From an uncultured Candidatus Melainabacteria bacterium (GTDB taxonomy: Bacteria > Cyanobacteriota > Vampirovibrionia > Gastranaerophilales > Gastranaerophilaceae), in the NCBI GenBank assembly GCA_934754735.1, contig CAKVJE010000015.1, positions 1 through 29,597 of the forward strand: a stretch of DNA of 29,597 nucleotides. Reading direction: 5' to 3'. Positions 22,892 through 29,305 of this stretch are shown one piece after another. The notes beneath the pieces were generated by a model. That model was not told where the DNA came from. It was given only the letters and a program-made list of their open reading frames with translations, and searched no databases. How positions within the stretch are numbered: position 1 is the first letter of the stretch; the number at the start of each line of letters is the position of its first letter. Made by a program: the position numbers and the translations under genes.

Positions 22892-23404
22892 ATGAACGCT
22901 AATCCGAATAAAGTACTTTTACCTAACGATGTTAGAAAATTGTTAAATATAGATAATAAAGAGATAGTTGAGCTTTGTAAAAAAACTTCTGTTAGTCCAA
23001 AGAAAGATAATAGAGGACAAATTTATTTTTCAGTCGACGAAGTTAAGAAGTTAAGAAATGCAAAATCATCAGTTGTTGCAGAAATGAATGAAAAAAAGAA
23101 AGTGACATTACCCGTTATGACAAAACCTGATTCACAAGTAGTAGTTAATGGATTACTAGATACCCTCAATAAAATGGAAAACAATATCACAACTTCTATG
23201 ACTAAAATTATTGACGAAAAATTAGAAGGCATGGATGATGTTGTTTTAGAACTTGTTAGATGCAAGACTGAAAACGAAAATTTGAAAAACAAAGTTAATG
23301 AATTGAACAAAGAAAATTTTAAATTAAAAAATGCTTTGAATAGCTTCAAACCATTGATTTGTGGATTTTTTATTAAGAAGGAAGAAGATAATATTTTATT
23401 ATAA
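22892..23404 (+). CDS. MerR/wHTH-like DNA-binding protein with coiled coil
   Basis: From the ATG at 22892 the product is 170 aa. An AGAGGGG Shine-Dalgarno lies 11 nt upstream; the TTG start at 22862 would overlap it. The N-terminus (~5-55: KVLLPNDVRKLLNIDNKEI, then GQIYFSVDEVKKLRN) resembles a MerR/excisionase-type winged helix, with a tolerant Lys-rich linker after it. Residues ~88-150 form a coiled coil (LDTLNKMENNITTSMTKII, then ENLKNKVNELNKENFKLKN), so it is probably a dimer. The C-terminus has a short hydrophobic stretch (FKPLICGFFI). It precedes recA by about 150 bp in the same direction. A gene regulator or a DNA-segregation accessory protein are both possible; I cannot tell which. Confidence 0.65.
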   Translation: MNANPNKVLLPNDVRKLLNIDNKEIVELCKKTSVSPKKDNRGQIYFSVDEVKKLRNAKSSVVAEMNEKKKVTLPVMTKPDSQVVVNGLLDTLNKMENNITTSMTKIIDEKLEGMDDVVLELVRCKTENENLKNKVNELNKENFKLKNALNSFKPLICGFFIKKEEDNILL

Positions 23405-23535
23405 AAGTTAATAAGTGAATGAGTGAATAGGTGAATAAGTTCGTATTAAATATATTCAATGTTTAGCTCAGTTCAAAATTGACAATATCTAAAATGAACT
23501 TATTAACTTATTGACCTATTCACTTATTCACTTTG
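23405..23535. repeat. Variable-arm palindrome, type 1, copy 1 (octamer units)
   Basis: The arms are tandem 8-mers: GTTAATAA GTGAATGA on the left continuing GTGAATAG GTGAATAA, with complementary units on the right (CTATTCAC, TTATTCAC). They flank a ~60-bp core containing AAATATATTCAATGTTTAGC and ATCTAAAATGAAC. It fills the gap before recA and ends beside its Shine-Dalgarno. Copy 2 is at 26187-26313, with related elements at 26883 and 28246. Confidence 0.8.
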
Positions 23536-23553
23536 AAAAGAAAAGGATTTATC

Positions 23554-24567
23554 ATGGCAAAAGCGGAAGAAACAAACGTATCAGATGAAAGAAGCAAGGC
23601 GCTTAAGCTTGCGATAGAAAAGATTGAAAAAGATTTTGGTAAAGGCGCAATTATGAAGCTTGGCGACAAGCCTGCTGTTAGCGTTGAAACAATCCCTACC
23701 GGCGCTTTAGCATTGGACGTTGCTCTTGGTGTTGGCGGTATTCCTCGCGGACGTATTATTGAAGTTTACGGGCCTGAATCTTCCGGTAAGACAACTTTGG
23801 CGCAACATATAGTTGCTGAATGCCAAAAGAAAGGTGGAATTGCAGCTTTCGTAGATGCAGAGCACGCACTTGACCCTGAATACGCAAGAAACCTTGGTGT
23901 AAATGTTGATGAACTTTTGATTTCTCAACCTGATACTGGTGAACAGGCGCTTGATATTACAGAAGAATTGGTTCGTTCAGGTGCTGTTGATATTATCGTT
24001 GTTGACTCTGTTGCAGCTCTTGTTCCAAAAGCTGAAATTGAAGGCTCTATGGAAGATCAACAAATGGGCTTGCAAGCAAGATTGATGTCTAAGGCGTTAA
24101 GAAAATTGACAGGTATTATTGGTAAAACGAATACAACTGTTATTTTTATTAACCAATTAAGACAAAAAATTGGTGTTATGTATGGTAACCCTGAAACTAC
24201 AACAGGTGGTAATGCTCTTAAATATTATGCTTCTGTTCGTCTTGAAATTAAACGTGTAGAAGGTATTAAAGGCGACGGTGAAGACGTTGGTAACCACGTA
24301 AGAGTTAGAATTTTGAAAAACAAGGTTGCTCCTCCGTTCAGAACAGCTGAATTTGATATTATATTCGGAAAAGGTATTTGCAAAATCGGCAATATCCTTG
24401 ACGTTGCTGTTGATTTGGATATTGTGAAAAAAGCTGGTTCTTGGTTCAGCTTCAATGATGATAAGTTAGGACAAGGTAGGGACAAGGCTAAAGAATTTTT
24501 GGCTAATAATCCTGAAATCTTAAATCAAGTTGAAACATTGGTTAGAGAAAAATTAGCAAATAGTTAA
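23554..24567 (+). CDS. recA: DNA recombinase RecA
   Basis: 337 aa from the ATG at 23554 (AAAAGGA Shine-Dalgarno 7 nt upstream; the in-frame TTG at 23533 is part of the repeat and rejected). It has Walker A GPESSGKT (73-80), [10 protein letters not shown], the Walker B-type [13 protein letters not shown], the L2-region [14 protein letters not shown] and the C-terminal lobe ending LVREKLANS. RecA forms ATP-dependent filaments on single-stranded DNA for homologous recombination and SOS signalling. I see no Gram-positive LexA box (GAACnnnnGTTC) or E. coli-type SOS box in front. The whole upstream gap is the palindromic repeat, so the promoter may lie in or before the preceding gene. Confidence 0.97.
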   Translation: MAKAEETNVSDERSKALKLAIEKIEKDFGKGAIMKLGDKPAVSVETIPTGALALDVALGVGGIPRGRIIEVYGPESSGKTTLAQHIVAECQKKGGIAAFVDAEHALDPEYARNLGVNVDELLISQPDTGEQALDITEELVRSGAVDIIVVDSVAALVPKAEIEGSMEDQQMGLQARLMSKALRKLTGIIGKTNTTVIFINQLRQKIGVMYGNPETTTGGNALKYYASVRLEIKRVEGIKGDGEDVGNHVRVRILKNKVAPPFRTAEFDIIFGKGICKIGNILDVAVDLDIVKKAGSWFSFNDDKLGQGRDKAKEFLANNPEILNQVETLVREKLANS

Positions 24568-24607
24568 TCGGTTGTAAGTCGCTATTTTATTGGGTTTAAG
24601 AAAATAG

Positions 24608-24694
24608 TTGACAAATTTGTTTAACTATGATATAAAATTATTGGGGTAAATGTATATTTTTGAGTCTTGCACACATTGCAAGACTTTCTTTTTT
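24608..24694 (+). ncRNA. Very short transcription unit (sRNA candidate 1, ~50 nt)
   Basis: A near-consensus promoter (TTGACA 24608-24613, 17-nt spacer, TATAAA 24631-24636) is followed only about 20 nt after the expected start by an 8-bp hairpin AGTCTTGC/GCAAGACT (24663-24685) and TTCTTTTTT. No rightward gene follows, so it is not an attenuator. A 24-codon ORF after GGGG crosses the terminator and is not credible. Confidence 0.55.
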
Positions 24695-24744
24695 AATATA
24701 CTTGTGATTATTTGTAACTTTTTGTAAATATTTGTAAATTTTTC

Positions 24745-24869
24745 TTGACAACATGTATCATGAATTTAAAATTTATACTAACATGCCATGTATCAACTAT
24801 CCCCAAATCTCCTCCCAAAATTATAGAGAATAGTGATACTGGCTCAAACTCTGGGTCAGTTTTTATTTT
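24745..24869 (+). ncRNA. Small transcription unit with anti-SD motif (sRNA candidate 2, ~90 nt)
   Basis: TTGACA (24745-24750), a 16-nt spacer and TAAAAT (24767-24772) are followed by a short unit ending in the hairpin ACTGGCTC/GGGTCAGT (24838-24860, two G-U pairs) and TTTTTATTTT. Between them lies the C-rich single-stranded-looking segment ATCCCCAAATCTCCTCCC, complementary to Shine-Dalgarno sequences. The 9-mer CATGTATCA flanks the start region (24752-24760, 24787-24795). Confidence 0.5.
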
Positions 24870-24888
24870 GCATTTTTACGTTTTAGAT

Positions 24889-24923
24889 ACAAAAAGCCCT
24901 TGTTTCAGATGAAACAAGGGCTT
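24889..24923 (-). terminator. Terminator of the 106-aa gene
   Basis: A 13-bp stem AAGCCCTTGTTTC/GAAACAAGGGCTT (24894-24923) with a 4-nt loop is followed on the minus strand by UUUUU. It lies just after the stop codon of the leftward gene at 24931. Confidence 0.9.
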
Positions 24924-24930
24924 ACAAATT

Positions 24931-25251
24931 TTAGTCATCAACTTCCGGTCTGTCAGCTCTTGGCGGTAGCGGTCTATCAGCGTGTTTCTTTTCGAATTTT
25001 TTATGGAATTCGCCTCTATCTGCTCTGTCAAAATGTCTTGGCGCAAAATCATGTCTCATCATTTGTTGTTGACATGGGCAAGGCATTGGCATAGGTGTCG
25101 GCATTGGAGGTTTATGAAGTGCTGCAAAAAGGCTTAAAGCCAAAAATGCACCAACAAAAGTTCCCGCTGAAACAATTACAAATTTTTTAAAATACTTATT
25201 TTGACACAAGCATTCATGTCTTTCTTCTACAATTTTGTTTTCATCTGTCAT
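24931..25251 (-). CDS. Small single-span membrane protein, Pro/Met and His/Asp-rich tail
   Basis: The 106-aa protein has a cytosolic N-terminus with a Cys pair (HECLCQ), one membrane helix (~24-44, FVIVSAGTFVGAFLALSLFAA) and an exported tail. The tail starts with a Pro/Met repeat (PPMPTPMPMPCPC) and continues His/Asp/Arg/Lys-rich (FDRADRGEFHKKFEKKHADR). Met, His and Cys in the tail suggest possible metal binding; that is inference. I recognise no family. The start has a clear AAAGGAGAG Shine-Dalgarno and the gene ends at a strong terminator, so it is a well-defined single gene. Confidence 0.7.
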   Translation of the reverse strand: MTDENKIVEERHECLCQNKYFKKFVIVSAGTFVGAFLALSLFAALHKPPMPTPMPMPCPCQQQMMRHDFAPRHFDRADRGEFHKKFEKKHADRPLPPRADRPEVDD

Positions 25252-25360
25252 AACGTACTCTCCTTTTTATTATATAAATATAACGAAATCAATTTTGTAA
25301 TTGTTCATTATTATGCAATAAAAATTTGAGAGTACATATTAGCTAGAAAGGTAGTCTTTT

Positions 25361-25392
25361 AAAAAGTCGGTTGGGCTGAAAGCCCAACCGAC
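25361..25392 (-). terminator. Terminator of the DUF1653 / zf-TFIIB operon
   Basis: A perfect 12-bp stem GTCGGTTGGGCT/AGCCCAACCGAC (25366-25392) with a 3-nt loop is followed on the minus strand by UUUUU. It stands about 30 nt after the stop of the gene at 25421. Confidence 0.9.
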
Positions 25393-25420
25393 AATTTTAA
25401 AAATGAGGTAATATAAAATC

Positions 25421-25627
25421 CTACGGTTCAATCAATTGAAATCTCAATTGTCCGTCTTTCACAACTTCATTCCACATTGATTTTGGACGTACCCAAATAT
25501 CGCCCTTGTCAACATTTTGATAAACGACCATGTTTTCTGTAGTTTCCGAATGTTTAGCTAGAGCAATTATTTTGTAAACATTGCCTTTATAATGTTTGTA
25601 AATTTTTCCGACTGTAATTTCTTGCAT
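25421..25627 (-). CDS. DUF1653-family protein
   Basis: The 68-aa protein shows the DUF1653 pattern: GKIYKHYKGNVYKIIALAKH, then an ETTENMVVYQ segment and GDIWVRPKSMWNEVV. It is an all-beta, SH3-like small domain of unknown function, widespread in bacteria. It starts 14 nt after the zf-TFIIB gene and shares its terminator, so the two form an operon. It is cytosolic, with no Cys or metal motif. Confidence 0.85.
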   Translation of the reverse strand: MQEITVGKIYKHYKGNVYKIIALAKHSETTENMVVYQNVDKGDIWVRPKSMWNEVVKDGQLRFQLIEP

Positions 25628-25641
25628 GATTTTAAAAATTT

Positions 25642-26130
25642 CTACTTCAACAAATGAGATTTTACCAAATCTTCGAAAAACTGACGTCTTGGTGAAGATT
25701 TTACATTAATGTTGTTTTCGCGATTATAAGCTTCAAGTTTTGCATCAAATTTTTGTAAATCTACAGCTTTACCTGCACGAATTTTTTCAAGTTCGCCGTT
25801 GTCTAAAAATTTTGCACCACAAGTATTGCAAACATCAATTTCTACATCATTAACTCCAGCGCCCATTTTTACCATTGGGCGATTGCAGATAGGGCAAGTT
25901 CTTTTTTCTGTTTCATCAACTTTTGCAAATTCTTTGTCTTTAATTGCATTTAGAATTTCATCAGCGCATTTATGTTCGTTATTAAATTTTTCTAATTCTC
26001 TGTTATCAAAAAATATTCCGCCACAACCGTTAAGACAAATATCAATGTTAATTTCTTTATCTTTATCGAAAACTTTTACCATTTCTTTGCCACAAGCCGG
26101 ACAATTTAAAATTTGTTTATTATCGCTCAT
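25642..26130 (-). CDS. Double zf-TFIIB zinc-ribbon protein
   Basis: The 162-aa protein contains two zinc ribbons of the zf-TFIIB type. The first is CPACGKEMVKV...CLNGCGGIFFDNREL (~10-45) and the second is CPICNRPMVKM...CNTCGAKFLDNGELEKI (~80-115). A helical tail follows (RRQFFEDLVKSHLL). Each ribbon has two CxxC-like knuckles and the characteristic FLDxGEL signature. The function of this family is unknown; a nucleic-acid or protein-binding role is assumed. It begins after an AAAGG Shine-Dalgarno and is followed by the DUF1653 gene. Immediately upstream lie the inverted dnaN-end copy and a palindromic repeat. Confidence 0.85.
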   Translation of the reverse strand: MSDNKQILNCPACGKEMVKVFDKDKEINIDICLNGCGGIFFDNRELEKFNNEHKCADEILNAIKDKEFAKVDETEKRTCPICNRPMVKMGAGVNDVEIDVCNTCGAKFLDNGELEKIRAGKAVDLQKFDAKLEAYNRENNINVKSSPRRQFFEDLVKSHLLK

Positions 26131-26150
26131 TTGTGCGTACCTTTCTTTTT

Positions 26151-26181
26151 TTGTTATGCCGGTTCAGTTGAGAAGCTAATA
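26151..26181 (+). repeat. Inverted copy of the dnaN 3' end
   Basis: These 31 bases match exactly the last codons of dnaN (27037-27067, opposite strand), encoding VMPVQLRS and the stop; similarity continues at about 10 of 13 bases beyond. The copy lies on the other side of leuD, in inverted orientation, with a palindromic repeat next to both copies. It is too long for chance and has no coding role here. Confidence 0.85.
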
Positions 26182-26186
26182 ATGAA

Positions 26187-26313
26187 GTGAATAGGTCAAT
26201 AAGTGAATAGGTGAATAAGTTCGTATAAAATATATTCAATATCTAACTCTGTTTAATATAGAAAATAGCTAAAATGAACTTATTCACTCATTCACCTATT
26301 CACTTATTGACTT
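26187..26313. repeat. Variable-arm palindrome, type 1, copy 2
   Basis: It has the same design and core as 23405-23535. Octamer arms (GTGAATAG, GTCAATAA, GTGAATAG, GTGAATAA) surround AAATATATTCAAT and end in AGCTAAAATGAAC, followed by complementary octamers. The order of unit variants differs from copy 1 while the core is conserved. It lies between leuD and the zf-TFIIB gene. Confidence 0.8.
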
Positions 26314-26336
26314 TTTAAAACAACTTTCAACTAAAT

Positions 26337-26831
26337 CTACCCTAACACTAAATCACCATTCTTCTTAATATGTTCAATCAGACCGCCGTCTTCAAGAAGC
26401 TTAATCATAACATCCGGCAATGGTTCAATCGCTGTAATTGTACCTTTTGTAAGGTTTTTTAATGTTCCGGCTTTGATATCCAAATCCAATTCGTCGCCGG
26501 CATCAATACCATCAGTATCACATTCAATTGCCAAAAGCCCGATATTGATTGCATTTCTATAGAAAATTCTTGCAAAAGATTTAGCAATAACTGCGCCAAC
26601 TCCGGCAATCTTGATAATTTGTGGAGCGTGTTCTCTAGATGAACCCAATCCAAAATTATTACCCGCAACAACAAAATCGCCTTTCTTCATATTTTTAGCA
26701 AAATTTTCGTCCGCATCCTCTAAAACGTGCTTAGAAAACTCTTGCAAATCAGAACGCAAATGGAATAATCGCCCCGGAGCTATGTGATCTGTTGAAATAT
26801 TATCGCCAAATTTAAAAGCTTTTCCTTGCAT
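26337..26831 (-). CDS. leuD: 3-isopropylmalate dehydratase small subunit (LeuD / aconitase swivel domain)
   Basis: 164 aa from the ATG at 26831 (GAAGGAGACC Shine-Dalgarno). An upstream in-frame start (26918) merely reads the neighbouring repeat and is rejected. The sequence has the swivel-domain hallmarks: FGDNISTDHIAPGR, VVAGNNFGLGSSREHAP (substrate-binding GSSRE loop) and AKSFARIFYRNAINIGL. This short form is the type found in archaea and many anaerobes, where LeuD, homoaconitase and dimethylmalate dehydratase small subunits look alike, so substrate is uncertain. The catalytic iron-sulphur subunit (LeuC) is not in the window, which is unusual because the two are normally adjacent. It is flanked by palindromic repeats and inverted dnaN-end copies. 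Confidence 0.82.
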   Translation of the reverse strand: MQGKAFKFGDNISTDHIAPGRLFHLRSDLQEFSKHVLEDADENFAKNMKKGDFVVAGNNFGLGSSREHAPQIIKIAGVGAVIAKSFARIFYRNAINIGLLAIECDTDGIDAGDELDLDIKAGTLKNLTKGTITAIEPLPDVMIKLLEDGGLIEHIKKNGDLVLG

Positions 26832-26882
26832 ATGGTCTCCTTCTTTGTGAGTTTGATATAGTAATAAATCATATCTTTGTGA

Positions 26883-27015
26883 AGTTGACAGTGGAAAGTG
26901 GAAAGTTGACAGTTGCATTAAAAATTTTAACAGTTATATATGTTCAATGTTAAGCAGATTTTATTTTAAATAATATTTAAAATAACTTTCCACTTTCAAC
27001 TGTCAACTTTCAACT
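26883..27015. repeat. Variable-arm palindrome, type 2 (heptamer units)
   Basis: The arms are heptamers: GTTGACA GTGGAAA, again GTGGAAA GTTGACA, with the complementary CAACTTT/CCACTTT/CAACTGT units on the right. The core (about 26935-26985) contains TATATGTTCAATGTTAAGC and AATATTTAAAATAAC, recognisably the same as the type 1 core. It lies between dnaN and leuD. Confidence 0.8.
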
Positions 27016-27038
27016 AATTTACCTTATTCCCTTCACTA

Positions 27039-28160
27039 TTAGCTTCTCAACTGAACCGGCATAACAAGATAAATATAATCTTCGTCTGAAACCGGTGCAA
27101 ATACTGTTGCAGAAAGTGCTGAATTTAATTCAACTTTAATTTCCTCTGATTCAACAATCTTTAAGAACTCAAGAATAAATTTGTAGTTAAACGCAATCGC
27201 AAGTGGTTCACCCATGTATTGAATATCTATTTCATCTTGAGAATTACCTGCATCTGGAGAATCACCGGAAAGTTTAAGCGTATTATCAATGAATTCAAAC
27301 TTAACAATGCTGTTCTTTTCGTTAACCATAACCGCAACTCTTTCAAGTGCAGATATCAAATCACCCTTATTAACTGTCGCAGTCTTAGGGAATGATTGCG
27401 GAATTAATTGATTGTATTTAGGGAACTGACCTTGCATAAGTCGAGTAACAATCTTAGTTTTGTCAATTGTTATAACGATTTTTTTCATTTCTTTGCAAAT
27501 TTTGATTGAATCCGAATCAGCTAACAAAGAAATTTTTGAAAGCTCAGCTAAAACTTTTGAAGAAAGAAGCATTTCAAACGGTTTTTCTTCATCAGTAGAA
27601 GTGTTTTTAACAACCTCTCTAACACGAGCAAGTCTGTTACCGTCAGTTGCAGCCATTTCTAAGATGTTTTTATTAACTTCACAAACAACACCTGAAAGTA
27701 GGTTGTTTGTTTCATATCCTGCAGCCGCTGAAACAACCTCTCTGATTGCTTTTGTAAAAGGTTTTGTTTCAATCTCCATGCAATCAGTTTCTGCGATATT
27801 TTCTTCAACTTGAGGAAATTCGTTTGCTGAAATACCGATAATATCAAACTTAGAGTTTTTACAAGTAATTGTTGCAGTTGAGCCGTTTAGTTCCAAATTG
27901 ATGAATTCGTCATTAAGTCTTGAAAGAATTTCGCCAAGTTTTTTAGCAGGAAGTGTAAACTTGCCTTCTGTTTCTACGTTTGCGTTAATAACTGTGATGA
28001 TAGATAAGTCAAAATCTGTTGCAGTTAATTTAATTTGATTTGTGCCGATTGTTTCAATCAAAACGTTCGCCAAAACAGGCTGCAAACCCTTAACAACTGT
28101 TGCTCTTTCTACAATTTTAATTCCGTTTAATAAGTCATCTTTATTCGCAACAAATTTCAT
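27039..28160 (-). CDS. dnaN: DNA polymerase III beta subunit (sliding clamp)
   Basis: 373 aa from the ATG at 28160. The Shine-Dalgarno AAGGGG overlaps the alternative GTG at 28169, which is rejected. It shows the three-domain clamp: MKFVANKDDLLNGIKIVERA at the start, LPAKKLGEILSRL in domain 1, GNRLARV in domain 2, and the C-terminal DEDYIYLVMPVQLRS, which ends like other clamps (YLVMPxRL). It forms the ring that tethers polymerase to DNA. dnaA is not next to it here (leuD and fabG flank it), as in cyanobacteria, where dnaN is not linked to dnaA. A DnaA-box-like site lies upstream. Its 3' end is duplicated at 26151. Confidence 0.96.
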   Translation of the reverse strand: MKFVANKDDLLNGIKIVERATVVKGLQPVLANVLIETIGTNQIKLTATDFDLSIITVINANVETEGKFTLPAKKLGEILSRLNDEFINLELNGSTATITCKNSKFDIIGISANEFPQVEENIAETDCMEIETKPFTKAIREVVSAAAGYETNNLLSGVVCEVNKNILEMAATDGNRLARVREVVKNTSTDEEKPFEMLLSSKVLAELSKISLLADSDSIKICKEMKKIVITIDKTKIVTRLMQGQFPKYNQLIPQSFPKTATVNKGDLISALERVAVMVNEKNSIVKFEFIDNTLKLSGDSPDAGNSQDEIDIQYMGEPLAIAFNYKFILEFLKIVESEEIKVELNSALSATVFAPVSDEDYIYLVMPVQLRS

Positions 28161-28195
28161 CTGATACACCCCTTAAATATATGATTTACAGAGCA

Positions 28196-28242
28196 ATTTT
28201 AATACAAAAACGGTCGATTTACAATAGATAAATTGTGTATAA
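28196..28242 (-). promoter_or_regulatory. dnaN promoter with a consensus DnaA box
   Basis: On the minus strand TTGTAA (28224-28219), a 17-nt spacer and TAAAAT (28201-28196) form the promoter. Ten bases upstream is TTATACACA (28242-28234), a perfect match to the DnaA-box consensus TTATnCACA. Only one such box is evident, so transcriptional control by DnaA is as likely as an origin. Confidence 0.55.
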
Positions 28243-28245
28243 ATT

Positions 28246-28315
28246 AAAAATGGAAAGTTGATACATGAAAATCATTTAAAATAATTTTCCATTTTCAACT
28301 TTCCATTTTCCATTT
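28246..28315. repeat. Variable-arm palindrome, type 3 (short)
   Basis: A shorter version: heptamer-like AAATGGA/AAGTTGA units on the left and TCCATTT/TCAACTT units on the right, around ATCATTTAAAATAATTTTCC. It lies between fabG and the dnaN promoter. Confidence 0.7.
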
Positions 28316-28342
28316 ATATGAAATATTTTACGTACGTATTAC

Positions 28343-29074
28343 TTAAATCATTAAACCGCCTGCAACTTCGATTGCTTGACCTGTTACGTATTCAGTATCA
28401 AGAGCCAAGAATTTAACAACCTTAGCGATATCTTCAGGAGTTCCTAATCTCTTCATTGGAATAGCTTTTAAGTATTCGTCAATGTTAGGAAGTTCTGCAG
28501 TCATAGCTGTTTGGATGAAACCAGGGCAAACTGCGTTTACTCTGATATTTCTTCCGCCGAATTCTTTTGCAAGAGTTTGAGTCAAACCGATTAAACCTGC
28601 TTTAGAAGCTGAGTAGTTAGCTTGACCTGCGTTACCGTGACGGCCAACAATACTTGACATATTGATGATAGAACCTTGACGAGCCTTCATCATGTACTTG
28701 ATTACAGCATGAGTTACGCAATAAGCAGAAGTTAAGTTAATTTTAATAACTCTTTCCCATTGTTCCATATCCATTCTAATGAATAAACCGTCTTTTGTAA
28801 TACCTGCGTTGTTCAACAATACGTCGATTTTGCCGTGTTCAGCAATCATTTTATCAACTGCTTCTTGAACTGCTTCAGCGTTTGAAACGTCAAATTGGTA
28901 GAACCAAGCGTTAACACCCAAAGCCTTGATTTCATCAAGAGCAGGTTGAGCTTTTTCTGCATCACAAATATCGTTGATAATAATGTCGCAACCGGCTTTT
29001 GCTAATTCTAAAGCACAAGCTAAACCGATACCACGTGAACCACCTGTAATAAGTGCAATTTTTCTTTCTGTCAT
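28343..29074 (-). CDS. fabG: 3-oxoacyl-[acyl-carrier-protein] reductase FabG
   Basis: The 243-aa short-chain dehydrogenase has the NADPH-binding TGGSRGIG (10-17), NNAG (88-91), N113, S140/S141, and Y154-x3-K158 in YSASKAG. The C-terminus (GQAIEVAGGLMI) fits FabG, which reduces 3-oxoacyl-ACP in fatty acid elongation. Context supports this over other SDRs: fabD lies just upstream in the same operon. An AAGGAG Shine-Dalgarno precedes the ATG. acpP and fabF are not in the visible part. Confidence 0.93.
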   Translation of the reverse strand: MTERKIALITGGSRGIGLACALELAKAGCDIIINDICDAEKAQPALDEIKALGVNAWFYQFDVSNAEAVQEAVDKMIAEHGKIDVLLNNAGITKDGLFIRMDMEQWERVIKINLTSAYCVTHAVIKYMMKARQGSIINMSSIVGRHGNAGQANYSASKAGLIGLTQTLAKEFGGRNIRVNAVCPGFIQTAMTAELPNIDEYLKAIPMKRLGTPEDIAKVVKFLALDTEYVTGQAIEVAGGLMI

Positions 29075-29086
29075 GTCTTTTTCTCC

Positions 29087-29302
29087 TTATTTGAATATAT
29101 TTTTACACCAGTCTTTGATTCTAGTCCAATAAGACTCTTTTCCAATTTTATCAAGATATCCGGATACTTCTTTCTGTTTCATTATTCTTCCGCTTCTTAG
29201 ATATATATTTCGAGGCTCCAAATCAAGCTTCTTTGATTTTATACGATACCCGGAAGGATTTGCCAAAAGCTCTCTGGTTGCACCGGATAATTTAAAATTC
29301 AT
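29087..29302 (-). CDS. Hypothetical 71-aa basic protein between fabD and fabG
   Basis: It starts 3 nt after the fabD stop, with a GGAG Shine-Dalgarno embedded in the end of fabD, and stops 12 nt before fabG, so it is embedded in the fatty-acid operon. The product (MNFKLSGATRELLANPSGYR..., ending WTRIKDWCKNIFK) is strongly basic with an amphipathic C-terminal helix and one Cys, and has no membrane helix. I do not recognise it. Tight spacing on both sides makes it a real gene; a role in membrane lipid metabolism is only guilt by association. Confidence 0.7.
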   Translation of the reverse strand: MNFKLSGATRELLANPSGYRIKSKKLDLEPRNIYLRSGRIMKQKEVSGYLDKIGKESYWTRIKDWCKNIFK

Positions 29303-29305
29303 TAA

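Noticed and set aside
23533..23553. TTG start of recA and similar non-ATG starts at 22862, 22555 and 28169
   Set aside because: In each case the upstream codon overlaps the Shine-Dalgarno or a repeat that serves the downstream ATG.
23405..23553. LexA/SOS box before recA
   Set aside because: No GAACnnnnGTTC or CTG-n10-CAG-type site is visible; GTTC and GAAC occurrences belong to the palindrome core.
24650..24724. 24-codon ORF starting at 24650 (MYIFESCTHCKTF...)
   Set aside because: It crosses the intrinsic terminator at 24663-24694, so it would rarely be transcribed whole.
25799..26179. 126-aa plus-strand ORF ending VMPVQLRS
   Set aside because: Antisense of the zinc-ribbon gene joined to the duplicated dnaN end; the clamp-like ending comes from the repeat.
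26832..26918. N-terminal extension of leuD
   Set aside because: The extra residues (MQLSTFHFPLSTS...) are the heptamer repeat read as protein; the good Shine-Dalgarno serves the ATG at 26831.
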